This document shows, in pieces, positions 1 to 8,078 of a stretch of 26,969 nt of DNA (positions are counted from its first letter, which is position 1; every line of letters starts with the position of its first letter). Location of the stretch: contig QFNA01000051.1 in NCBI GenBank assembly GCA_003248395.1, positions 1 through 26,969 of the forward strand, in the 5' to 3' direction. The stretch is from Citromicrobium sp. Lineage in GTDB: Bacteria; Pseudomonadota; Alphaproteobacteria; Sphingomonadales; Sphingomonadaceae. The position numbers were made by a program, and so were the translations under genes. The notes below the pieces were generated by a model that did no database searches, was not told where the DNA came from, and was given only the letters and a program-made list of their open reading frames with translations.

Positions 1-31
1 TCTGCTCTTCTGAAAACCTCGTACGCTTCAT
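1..31 (-). CDS. IS3-family transposase OrfA, first 10 codons (partial)
   Basis: The minus-strand ATG at 31-29 opens MKRTRFSEEQ and then leaves the window. This is the usual beginning of OrfA, the helix-turn-helix DNA-binding half of an IS3-family transposase. AAGGAAGG lies about 7 bases upstream of the start. The identical start occurs on the plus strand at 26935. Too little is present to judge whether the gene is intact. Confidence 0.8.
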   Translation of the reverse strand, partial: MKRTRFSEEQ

Positions 32-95
32 CGTCTGTCCTTCCTTCAAGGCCAGACTCTAATCCAACTTGGAGGAAAATCAGGGGGTCACGTCA
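1..95 (-). mobile_element. IS3-family element, orfA-side end (partial, left copy)
   Basis: These 95 bases are the exact reverse complement of 26871-26965 at the other end of the window. Read on the minus strand they start with TGACGTGACCCCC, a TG-starting tip of the kind seen in IS3-family elements. They then carry a Shine-Dalgarno-like AAGGAAGG and a start codon opening MKRTRFSEEQ, which I recognise as the start of IS3-family orfA proteins (IS407-like group, from memory). The element runs off the left edge. Its tip at about base 95 abuts a truncated restriction-modification gene, so it is the likely cause of that truncation. The far end and any target duplication are not visible. Confidence 0.85.
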
Positions 96-1610
96 CCGGC
101 ACTAATCATTGCGGTCCGAAAAGGGCATAAAGGCGATGGATTAGCGCAAGTCTTTCATGGGGAAATGTGGGGAGGTCGCAATTCCAAATCTGCCGCATTG
201 GGTTCGTATGGCTTGAAGGATGCGGCCCCCCGAAATCTTAATCCAAGTAAGCCCTACTCGATGTTCTACGACATCAATCAGAAGACCCTAGACGCTTTTT
301 CGGAAGGTTTTTGTTTATCAAGCTGCTTTCTTGTCCAAGCGACAGGAATTATCACTGCTAGGGATGATCTCGCCATCGATTTCACTCGCGCTAATCTCAA
401 AGCAAAAGTTGGCGAGTTTCTCTCATCCGCAAAATCCGACGATGAAATACGCAGAGAATTCTTCGGCTCCCGTTCCAGCGGAAAGTATCCTGCTGGCGAC
501 AGCAGAAGCTGGAAATTACCGGAAGCCAGGAATGCCTTGCGTAACGCACCTCTCGATGAATATTATTGCCCAATCCAATACAGACCGTTCGACAACCGCC
601 AGATTTTATATCATGAAAATATGGTCGATTGGCCACGCTTTGAGACAATGGGCTCGTTCCCAAAAGAAGATAACCTAGCGCTTTTATCACCGAGAATGAC
701 GGCTGACGAGTTCTCACCATTGGTTTCGTCTTTCCTCATTTCGAATAAAACTGGATCGAGGTACGATCAAAGTTATTTCTTCGCTCTTTATTCTTATCCC
801 AATGACGCCGCCGACCAAGCCGACGCCCTTGCCCCGACCGAGCGCACCTTAAACTTCGACCCCAAACTCTACGCCAAAATCTGCAAGGCCGCCGGGATCG
901 ACCCTGCGGACAGGGCCGGACCCGAGGACGATTTCCGCGCGCCAACCGGCGATGCGCGGCCGAGCGAGGTCAAGGTGTTCGATTATATCTATGGCGTGCT
1001 GCACAGCCCGGACTATCGCGAAACGTTTGCCGAATTCCTCAAGATCGACTTCCCGCGCATTCCCTATCCGGCCAGCCCGGAGGTGTTCAAACACGTCAGC
1101 GAAAAGGGCGAGGCACTGCGGCGGCTCCACCTGATGGAGGATGCCGCGATCGGGGAGGCGCGCTATCCTTTCCTTACCGAAGACGGTGCGGAGCCGGAGG
1201 AGACGAACAATGACGTCGCGCCCGCGCATCCGAAATTCGTGCCCACCCCCGACCCCTCCCGCAAGCAGGAGGGGGGTGAAGAAGCGAAATCCAGCCCCTC
1301 CCGCGTGCGGGAGGGGAGCGAGACTTCGCGAGCCGAAGGCGAGGGTAGTCGCAGCGGGGTGGGCGACGATGGCGCTATCCCCGCAGGCCGGGTCTATATC
1401 AACAAGCACCAGTATTTCGACGGCGTGCCGCAAGTGGCTTGGGAGTTTTACATCGGCGGATACCAGCCCGCGCAGAAATGGCTGAAGGATCGCAAGGGCC
1501 GCGCGCTCGATTTCAACGATGTCGGTCATTACCAGAAGATCGTCAAAATCCTGATCGAGACGGACCGGATCATGCGAGAGATCGAGCTGCCGCTCGACCT
1601 CGGCGACTGA
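96..1610 (+). pseudogene. Type ISP restriction-modification enzyme, C-terminal fragment cut off by an IS
   Basis: About 504 residues remain of a single-chain type I-like (ISP) restriction-modification protein. Intact members carry nuclease, helicase and N6-adenine methyltransferase domains before the part seen here. The opening block (AQVFHGEMWG, then GIITARDD, YRPFDNR and FFALYSYP) matches the target-recognition region of the family as I know it. The second half has the conserved C-terminus: FDYIYGVLHSPDYR, FLKIDFPRIPYP, YIGGYQPAQKWLKDRKGR and a final ETDRIMREIELP. The reading frame is open across the IS junction, but no native start remains, so I treat it as inactive. Residues about 383-423 are encoded by a palindromic repeat (1242-1363) between HPKFV and GRVYIN. 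The first ~700 bases are clearly lower in GC than the rest. The family call is confident; loss of function is inference. Confidence 0.85.
1242..1363 (+). repeat. In-frame palindromic element, copy 1 (nested, two hairpins)
   Basis: This 122-base element runs from CCCACCCC to GGGGTGGG, which are 8-bp terminal inverted repeats. It contains two copies of a hairpin with arms CCCCTCCCGC and GCGGGAGGGG: an imperfect one at 1253-1274 and a perfect one at 1295-1316. A 20-base segment (1275-1294) separates them. The second hairpin and everything after it (AGCGAGACTT...GTCGCAGC) closely match the copy in uvrC at 5469-5549. The ISP reading frame stays open through it and ends as SRSGVG, the same residues as in UvrC. 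It looks like a small non-autonomous mobile repeat that was later expanded by a partial duplication. Confidence 0.85.
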
Positions 1611-1627
1611 CCCCCCTCCCCCGCCAC

Positions 1628-1659
1628 AAAAAACCGCAAGCCAAACCGCGCGGCTTGCG
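1628..1659 (-). terminator. Possible minus-strand intrinsic terminator
   Basis: CGCAAGCC at 1635-1642 pairs with GGCTTGCG at 1652-1659 (8 bp, 9-base loop). On the minus strand the stem is followed by six T at 1633-1628. No minus-strand gene lies upstream to be terminated, so it could be antisense control or chance. The stem ends one base before the -10-like TATAGG of the helicase promoter. Confidence 0.3.
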
Positions 1660-1666
1660 CTATAGG
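1638..1666 (+). promoter_or_regulatory. Candidate promoter of the helicase-hydrolase unit
   Basis: A -10-like TATAGG (1661-1666) is followed by CGCGCG. It lies 17 bases after a poor -35, AAGCCA (1638-1643). The -10 and its GC-rich downstream context match the better examples in front of tRNA-Phe and purS in this window. It is 64 bases before the helicase start codon. Confidence 0.4.
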
Positions 1667-1729
1667 CGCGCGCCACATGCGCCTGCGCCGTGCCCCCTGC
1701 ACCGCCGCGCACCCGAGAAAACGAGCATC

Positions 1730-3450
1730 ATGTCCTTCGAAACCCTCCCGCCGGTGATCGGCGAAGCGCTGGCCGGAGCGGCAAGACGGTCGCCTTCGGA
1801 CTGGCGCTGGCCGACGAGCTGCTGGCCGAACTGGGCGGCACGCCGCTGGCCGAAAAGCCGCTGGCGCTGGTGATCGCGCCGACGCGCGAACTGGCGCTGC
1901 AGGTGAGCCGCGAGCTGGGCTGGCTCTATGCCGGGGCGGGCCTGCGCATCGCGACCTGCGTGGGCGGGATGGATGCGAGCAAGGAACGGCGCGCGCTGCG
2001 CGGCGGGCCGGCAATCGTGGTCGGCACGCCGGGGCGGCTGCGCGACCATCTGGAGCGCGGGGCGCTGGACCTGTCGGGCCTGATCGGCGTGGTGCTCGAC
2101 GAAGCGGACGAAATGCTCGACATGGGATTCCGCGAGGATTTGGAGGAAATCCTCGACGCGACGCCCGAGCGGCGGCGCACGCTGATGTTTTCCGCCACCA
2201 TGCCGCGCCCGATCGAGCGGCTGGCCGAACGGTACCAGCGCGACGCGCTGCGGCTGAGCCTGGTCGGCGAAACGCGCGGCCATGGCGACATCGCCTATCA
2301 GGCGATCGCGGTGAGCCCTTCGGAAATCGAGAATGCGGTGGTGAACCTGCTGCGGTTTCACGAGGCGGAGACGGCGATCTGTTTCTGCGCCACGCGCGAG
2401 AGCGTGCGGCGGCTGCACACGACGCTGCAGAACCGCGGGTTCGGCGTGGTGGCGCTGTCGGGCGAACATTCGCAGAGCGAGCGCAACCAGGCGCTGCAGA
2501 CGCTGCGCGACCGGCGCGCGCGGGTGTGCGTGGCCACCGACGTGGCGGCGCGCGGGATCGACCTGCCGACGCTGAGCCTGGTGATCCATGTCGAGATCCC
2601 GCGCGATGCGGAGACGCTGCAGCACCGGTCGGGCCGGACGGGGCGCGCGGGCAAGAAGGGCATTGCGGCGATCGTGGTGCCGTTCAACCGGCGCAAGCGC
2701 GTCGAGGGCATGCTGCGCGGGGCGAAGATCGAGGCGGAGTGGATCGATGCGCCCTCGCCCAAGGCGATCCGCAAGCGCGACCGGGCGCGGCTGATCGAGG
2801 CAATGACCGCGCCGCGCGAATACGAGGACGACGACCGGGAGCTGGCGGCCGAGCTGATGCAGCGCCTGTCGCCCGAAGACATCGCCGCGGCGCTGGTCCA
2901 TGCGCATCGGGCGGAGCTGCCCGAGCCCGAGGAGCTGCTCGCCAACACGCCCGAGGCGCGCGAGAAGGCCAAGGCCGAACGGCACCGGCCGGGCTTCGAG
3001 GACGTGGTGTGGTTTCGCATGGGGATCGGCCGGCGGCAGAATGCCGAGCCGCGCTGGCTGCTGCCGCTGATCTGTCGCCGCGGGCACATCACGCGCAACG
3101 AGATCGGCGCGATCCGGATCGGACAGCACGAAAGCTGGTTCCAGGTGCCGCGTGCGGTGGCGGGCAAGTTCGCCGATGCGGTGCAGCGCACGGCCTCGCC
3201 CGAGGACGAGCAGGACGCCATCGTGATCGAGGAAGCGCCCGAGGGCCCGCGCGTCGAGGCGCGGCAGAACCGGCGCAAGTTCGGCGGCGACGACAACGGG
3301 GGCGGCAAGGTGCGCCCTCGCCCTGCGGGCAAGCCCGGTGGCAAGCCGAAGCCGCGTAAGGGGGCCGAAGGGCGCAAGCCGGGCGGCAAGCCCTTCGCGG
3401 GCCGGCGCAGGCGGCTAGGCAGGCGCCTTGCTAAACGGGGGAGAGCATGA
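1730..3450 (+). pseudogene. DEAD-box RNA helicase (DbpA-like C-terminus), frameshifted by an internal deletion
   Basis: The natural start is the ATG at 1730, giving MSFETLPPVIGEALA, the usual beginning of this alphaproteobacterial helicase. The body resumes in another frame at 1777 with SGKTVAFGLALADELL, the second half of Walker A. The stretch between, about 30 residues in homologues as I recall, holds the Q-motif, the TPVQ segment and the first half of motif I, and it is missing. Downstream motifs are intact: PTRELALQV, VLDEADEMLDMGF, FSATMPRP, ATDVAARGID and HRSGRTGRAG. A DbpA-type RNA-binding region (about 3000-3165) and a Gly/Lys/Arg-rich tail follow. Translation from 1730 would stop at 1873. 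A GTG at 1690 opens the body frame but gives an unrelated N-terminus and no Q-motif. Either a true pseudogene or an assembly error. The end overlaps the next start by ATGA. Confidence 0.8.
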
Positions 3451-4987
3451 TGAGGGCAGCACGGATTTCGGCATGCGCACTGGCGGCGGCGCTGGGCGCG
3501 GCGGGAGCGGCGGCGCAGGCACAGGACACGGCCATCGTCTTCGAGCGCGGCGCGATCGTGCAGCCGCTGTCGCAGGATGCCGCGGCGGCGGCGGAGACTG
3601 CGGTTGCCGGCGCGCAGCCCGATTACGACGATTACCTGCGCCGGACGATGGACGCCTATGATTCGACGGGCATGGTCGCCGCAGTCATGGTCGACGGACG
3701 CACGGTCTATACCGGAGCGCGCGGCAAGGCCGAGGAAGGCACGCAGCGGCGGGTGACGCGCGACACGCTGTTCCCGATTGCGTCGATCTCCAAGGCCTTT
3801 ACCACCACCGCGCTCGCCATACTGGTCGACCGCGAGCAGGTGGACTGGGACGCGCCGGTCAAGACCTATATCCCGGAATTTGCCATGTGGGACCCGTGGG
3901 TGGGCGACAATTTCACCGTGCGCGACCTGCTGACGCACCGGTCGGGCCTGCCGCTGGGCGCAGGCGACCTGCTGATCTGGCCCGACGGCAATGCGGAGGT
4001 CGACGACATCATCGCCGCCCTGCCCCACCTGCGGCCGAGCACGGGTTTCCGCGACGGCTATGCCTATGACAATCTGCTCTACATCGTGGCGGGCGAGATC
4101 GTGGCGCGTGTCAGCGGGCAGAGCTGGCCCGATTTCGTGACGCAGGAGATTCTGCAGCCGGTCGGGCTGACGCGCTGCGCGGCGCAGAAGGACCGCATCC
4201 CGGCCGGGGCGGATGTCGTGACATGGCGTGGAGCAAATTCTGGTTCGACGGCGGCGTGGCGGAAGATGGAACGCGCATCGTCAGCGAGGAGCAGGCGCGC
4301 GAGTTGTGGCAGGGCGTCACGCCGATGGGCGTCAACGGGCGGCTGCGCAGCGCCGGGTCGAGCCATCTGGCGATGTATGCGCTGGGCTGGGTGGTGCAGG
4401 ATTTCGAGGGACGCCTGATGGTGAGCCATTCGGGCGGAGCGCCGGGCGTGGCGAGCAATCTGCTGTTGCTGCCCGAAGAGGACATCGCGGTTTTCGCCTC
4501 GAGCAACGACTATCGCGGCGCGGCCTCCACTTTCACCCACCAGGTCGCCAATGCGCTGGTCGGGCGCGGCGGCAGCGATTTCATCACCGATTGGGGGGCC
4601 GCATTTGCCGAGGCCGAAGCCGAAGGGGCGGCGCTGATTTCCGAGACCGCCGGACCGCCCGCCGATGCCACGCCGCCGAGCCTGGCGCTGGCGGAGTATG
4701 CGGGCACCTATCGCGACCCATGGTACGGCGAGGTACGCATTTCGCTGACTGACGACGGCGCGCTGTTCATCGACATGGGCCGCAGCGAAATCCTCGATGG
4801 AAAGCTGACGCATTTTTCCGGCGACCGGTTCACCGCATTTTGGCCCGACGCATCGTTGAAGGCCGATGCCTATGTCGATTTCGAGACGGCTGACGGCGCC
4901 GTCACCGGCATGACCATGAAAGCGATTTCGGAGCTGACCGACTTTTCCTACGACTTCCACGACCTGAAGCTGGAAAGGGTCGACTGA
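3447..4987 (+). pseudogene. Serine beta-lactamase-like hydrolase, frameshifted by an internal deletion
   Basis: The ATG at 3447 follows GGGGGAGAGC and opens a signal peptide ending near AAAQAQD, so the product would be exported. The class C beta-lactamase/penicillin-binding fold is shown by the SxxK nucleophile in PIASISKAFTTT, a YxN in GYAYDNLLY, and HSGG as the third motif. The first frame runs well to about 4220 (RIPAGADVVT). The protein then continues in a different frame from about 4220 as DMAWSKFWFDGG and ends at 4987. Homologues have roughly 30-35 more residues here, including an AGG-CS segment before the DM, as I recall. A short GTGAC/GACATG overlap marks the junction. Substrate cannot be told; many members are peptidases or esterases. 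The 3' end converges on uvrC with 6 bases between. Confidence 0.8.
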
Positions 4988-4993
4988 CCGCCC

Positions 4994-7033
4994 TCACCCG
5001 CCCGCGTGGTAGAAGTCGTAGATCTGCTGGGCGACGCCTTCGCTGATGCCGGGCGCGCGCTTGAGATCGTCGAGCGCGGCGGCACGGACTTTTCCTGCGG
5101 TACCGAAATGGAGCAGCAGCGCGCGCTTGCGGCTGGGCCCGATGCCGGGGATTTCGTCCAGAGGTGAGGCAGTGATCGCGCGGCTACGCTTGGCCCGGTG
5201 CGCGCCGATGACATAGCGGTGGACCTCGTCGCGGAGCGTCTGGAGATAGAAGAGCAGCGGCGAATTGACCGGCAGGGTTTTCTCCCGCCCGTCGGGGAAG
5301 TGGAACACCTCGCGCCCCTCGCGCCCGTGGTGCGGCCCCTTGGCGATGGCGATGAGCGGCACGTTTTCTATCCCCATCTCCGCCAGCGTGTCGCGCACCG
5401 ATGACATCTGCCCCTTGCCGCCGTCGATGAGGACGAGATCGGGCCAGATGTTGTGGTGCGTGGCTTTGCCCACCCCGCTGCGACTATCCTCGCCTGACGG
5501 CTCGGCAAGTCTCGCTCCCCTCCCGCTTGCGGGAGGGGTTGGGGGTGGGTCAGCATCCTCGCCATCGGGATTTTCGGCCAGATTGCGGAAGCGGCGGCTC
5601 ATGACCTCGCGCATCATGCCGAAATCGTCATTGGTCTGCGCGGACTTGATGTTGAACTTGCGGTACTGGCCCTTTTCGAAGCCTTCGGGACTGGCGACGA
5701 CCATGGCACCGACCGCCTTGGCACCCTGGATATGGCTGTTGTCGTAGACCTCGATCCGCTGCGGAATATCGTCGAGTTCGAGAAATTCGGCCAGTTCGCG
5801 CAGGCGCTGCGCCTTGGTCCCGCTCTCTGCCAGGCGCCTCTCGAGCGATTCCACCGCATTGCGGCGCGCCTGCTCCATCAGCTTGCGGCGGGTGCCGCGC
5901 TGCGGGATCGAGATGGCGACCGCATGGCCGTCTTTCTCCGCCAGCGCTTCGGCAATGAGTTCCTGTTCGGGCAGTTCGCGATCGACGAGGATCGTGCGCG
6001 GCGGCGGCACCTCCTCGTAGAATTGCAGCAGCACGTCGGCGAGCACCTCGGCTTCTTCCAGATCTCCGGTGTTGCGCGGAAAGATGGCACGGTGACCCCA
6101 GTTCTGGCCGCCCCGAATGAAAAAGGCCTGCACCCCCATCTGCCCGCCCTTCGACGCCAGCGCGAAGACATCGGCATCGCCCATACCGCTGGCGTTGATC
6201 GCCTGGCTGCCCTGGATGAACGTGGCGGCGCGGAGCCGGTCGCGCAGGATGGCGGCGGTCTCGAAATCGAGGTCTTCCGCCGCCCTGGCCATCTGCTTTT
6301 CGATCTGGGTCTGGACGGCGCTGGACTTCCCGCCGAGGAAATCCTTCGCTTCACCCACCAGCCGGGCATAACCCTCTTCATCGATCCGCCCGACGCAGGG
6401 CGCCGAGCAGCGCTTGATCTGGTAGAGGAGGCAGGGCCGGTCGCGATTGTTGAAGAAACTGTCGGTGCAGCTCCGCAGCAGGAACAGTTTCTGCAGCGCG
6501 TTCAGCGTCTTGTTGACCGATCCTGCGCTGGCGAAGGGGCCGTAGTAATTGCCCTTGGCGCGCCGGGCGCCGCGGTGTTTCTGGATGCGCGGGAAGGCAT
6601 GATCGGCACGCAGCAAGATGAAGGGAAAACTCTTGTCGTCGCGCAGCAGCACGTTGAACGGCGGGCGATAGCGCTTGATCAGCTGCGCTTCGAGCAGCAG
6701 CGCCTCGGCTTCCGAATTGGTGACCACGATTTCCATCGCGCGGCACTGGCTGACCATGCGCTGGAGCCGGTTGGAGAGCGCCTTGACCTGCGTGTAATTC
6801 GCGACGCGTGCCTTCAGGCTGCGCGCCTTGCCGACATAGAGCACATCGCCGCGCGTATCGAGCATGCGGTACACACCGGGGCGCGGTTTGAGGGTCTTTA
6901 CCGTCTCGCGGATCGCCGTGAGGCCGGTCTCCAGATCGGGCTGCGCGCTGGCGACGGTATAGGTGGCGCGTTCCTCGTGGAAACGCTCCTTCCCTCTGGG
7001 ATCATGGGGAGAACCGGCTTTCGTGCGCGACAT
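4994..7033 (-). CDS. uvrC: Excinuclease ABC subunit C (UvrC)
   Basis: UvrC makes the dual incision in nucleotide-excision repair after loading by UvrA and UvrB. The 679-residue protein has the GIY-YIG nuclease near residues 50-130 (GVYRML, VLYVGKARSLK). A UVR UvrB-binding helix pair lies near 220-260 (MARAAEDLDFETAAILRDRL). The RNase H-like endonuclease has EVYDNSHIQG, LVLIDGGKGQ and DEVHRYVIGAHR, and a helix-hairpin-helix tail carries EIPGIGPSRKRALL. I chose the ATG at 7033; the long upstream extension of the open frame belongs to another gene's shadow. No Shine-Dalgarno is visible. Residues about 495-522 are an insertion encoded by a palindromic repeat (5469-5549), just before the second catalytic Asp strand. 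All catalytic motifs remain, so function is probably kept. The gene lies 50 bases downstream of the dioxygenase gene, with possible co-transcription. Confidence 0.96.
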   Translation of the reverse strand: MSRTKAGSPHDPRGKERFHEERATYTVASAQPDLETGLTAIRETVKTLKPRPGVYRMLDTRGDVLYVGKARSLKARVANYTQVKALSNRLQRMVSQCRAMEIVVTNSEAEALLLEAQLIKRYRPPFNVLLRDDKSFPFILLRADHAFPRIQKHRGARRAKGNYYGPFASAGSVNKTLNALQKLFLLRSCTDSFFNNRDRPCLLYQIKRCSAPCVGRIDEEGYARLVGEAKDFLGGKSSAVQTQIEKQMARAAEDLDFETAAILRDRLRAATFIQGSQAINASGMGDADVFALASKGGQMGVQAFFIRGGQNWGHRAIFPRNTGDLEEAEVLADVLLQFYEEVPPPRTILVDRELPEQELIAEALAEKDGHAVAISIPQRGTRRKLMEQARRNAVESLERRLAESGTKAQRLRELAEFLELDDIPQRIEVYDNSHIQGAKAVGAMVVASPEGFEKGQYRKFNIKSAQTNDDFGMMREVMSRRFRNLAENPDGEDADPPPTPPASGRGARLAEPSGEDSRSGVGKATHHNIWPDLVLIDGGKGQMSSVRDTLAEMGIENVPLIAIAKGPHHGREGREVFHFPDGREKTLPVNSPLLFYLQTLRDEVHRYVIGAHRAKRSRAITASPLDEIPGIGPSRKRALLLHFGTAGKVRAAALDDLKRAPGISEGVAQQIYDFYHAGG
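5469..5549 (-). repeat. In-frame palindromic element, copy 2, inside uvrC
   Basis: This is an 81-base element, exactly 27 codons. CCCACCCC (5469-5476) and GGGGTGGG (5542-5549) form 8-bp terminal inverted repeats. A perfect 10-bp hairpin (5517-5538, two-base loop) lies near one end. Read in the uvrC direction it has the same order as copy 1 in the ISP gene (hairpin first, then GAGACTT...GTCGCAGC) and ends with the same residues, SRSGVG. It enters in a different codon phase from copy 1 but leaves in the same phase. By hand translation, four of its six frames lack a stop codon, which would help it survive inside genes. Confidence 0.88.
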
Positions 7034-7083
7034 GGCAGGAGAGATAGGCGTTCGCGCCCCGCCATGCCACCGCGAGAACGGCG

Positions 7084-7953
7084 TTATGCGTAGGTCGCGG
7101 TATAGCCGATGATGGCGCTGGCGCTGTATCCCGCAGCGGGGCTGCCGCGCATCGCCAGCGTCTGCGCCCTGACCTGCGCATCGGTGTTGTCGCCGAAGAC
7201 ATTGTCGTTCGACAGGCTGACGCGCGACAGATTGCCCGCGCTGCCGGGATAGGCGGAAGTATCGCGGTAGACGGCGTTGTCCGCCGTTTCGGGCAAGGCG
7301 AGTTGCGAGGTGAGCAGCGCGTTCGATCCGCCAGTCGCCGAAGCGAGATTTTCGAACAGTTCGAAATGGATATGCGGGAAACGGCCGGTGTAGCACGCCG
7401 GAAAGATCGACCGGAACCGGACCACGCCGCCGCTGTCGGCGACCTGCAGCCCGCGCAGGTAATTCTGGTCCTCCAGCGTATAGAGCGAATATTCGCCCGC
7501 CGCATCGCATTGCCAGATGTAGAGCGCGTGCCCTGCGAGCGGGCGGCAGCCATGGTCGACATCGACCAGCTGGAGTTCGAGCGAAAGCGGGACGCCCTGT
7601 GCCGTCCCCGTCATGCCGCCGAAGCTGCTGCGGATGTCGGAGCGGTTGAGCGTGTCCTGCTCGAGCACGTTGGCCACGGCGCGGCGCCCGCGTCCGTCGG
7701 CGGGGTATGGCCCTTCGGTTTCGCCCGGAAAGGCGACGCAGGTCGAACCGTCGGCTGCGGTGCCGACAACGTCGGGGTAGCCTTGCATCCCGCGGCCACC
7801 ACCGGGTGGGGGGCCGCCCGGACCGCCGCCGCCCGGCCCGCTATCGGCCTGCGAGCATCCGGCGAGCGCGAGACCGGTCGCGGTCGTGCCGATCAGGCCC
7901 AGCGCGTGGCGGCGACCGATCAGGTGGCGGAAATCCCGGGTAAACTGGCTCAT
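7084..7953 (-). CDS. Exported intradiol ring-cleavage dioxygenase homologue (lipoprotein)
   Basis: The 289-residue protein resembles the catalytic domain of protocatechuate/catechol intradiol dioxygenases, which use non-haem Fe(III). The N-terminus has a twin-arginine pair (residues 14-15, in GRRHALGL), a hydrophobic run and a lipobox LAGC with Cys33. A Gly/Pro-rich linker follows, so the product is likely a Tat-exported lipoprotein. Candidate iron ligands are Tyr145 (ALYIWQCD), Tyr188 (CYTGR), His194 and His196 (PHIHF), the expected two-Tyr two-His set. The start has AGGATC upstream. The substrate is unknown: such envelope homologues are common outside degradation clusters, and no aromatic pathway genes are nearby. 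It is divergent from the permease at 8079 and upstream of uvrC. Confidence 0.87.
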   Translation of the reverse strand: MSQFTRDFRHLIGRRHALGLIGTTATGLALAGCSQADSGPGGGGPGGPPPGGGRGMQGYPDVVGTAADGSTCVAFPGETEGPYPADGRGRRAVANVLEQDTLNRSDIRSSFGGMTGTAQGVPLSLELQLVDVDHGCRPLAGHALYIWQCDAAGEYSLYTLEDQNYLRGLQVADSGGVVRFRSIFPACYTGRFPHIHFELFENLASATGGSNALLTSQLALPETADNAVYRDTSAYPGSAGNLSRVSLSNDNVFGDNTDAQVRAQTLAMRGSPAAGYSASAIIGYTATYA

Positions 7954-8078
7954 GGCGTGCGATCCTGTTCGTTGGCTTTGGCGCTGAATTGTTCAGAAAG
8001 GCAGCCATTCGTCCAGTCGCGGCTTGTAACGAAACGTCGTTCGGGGCAGCGTCCGCGCCAGCATTTTCGGGGATCACG

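Noticed and set aside
849..1712. 287-codon minus-strand frame over the ISP fragment
   Set aside because: It is antisense to conserved ISP motifs, and its composition is that of a shadow frame.
7034..7510. Upstream extension of uvrC
   Set aside because: These codons overlap the dioxygenase gene in another frame and do not resemble UvrC.
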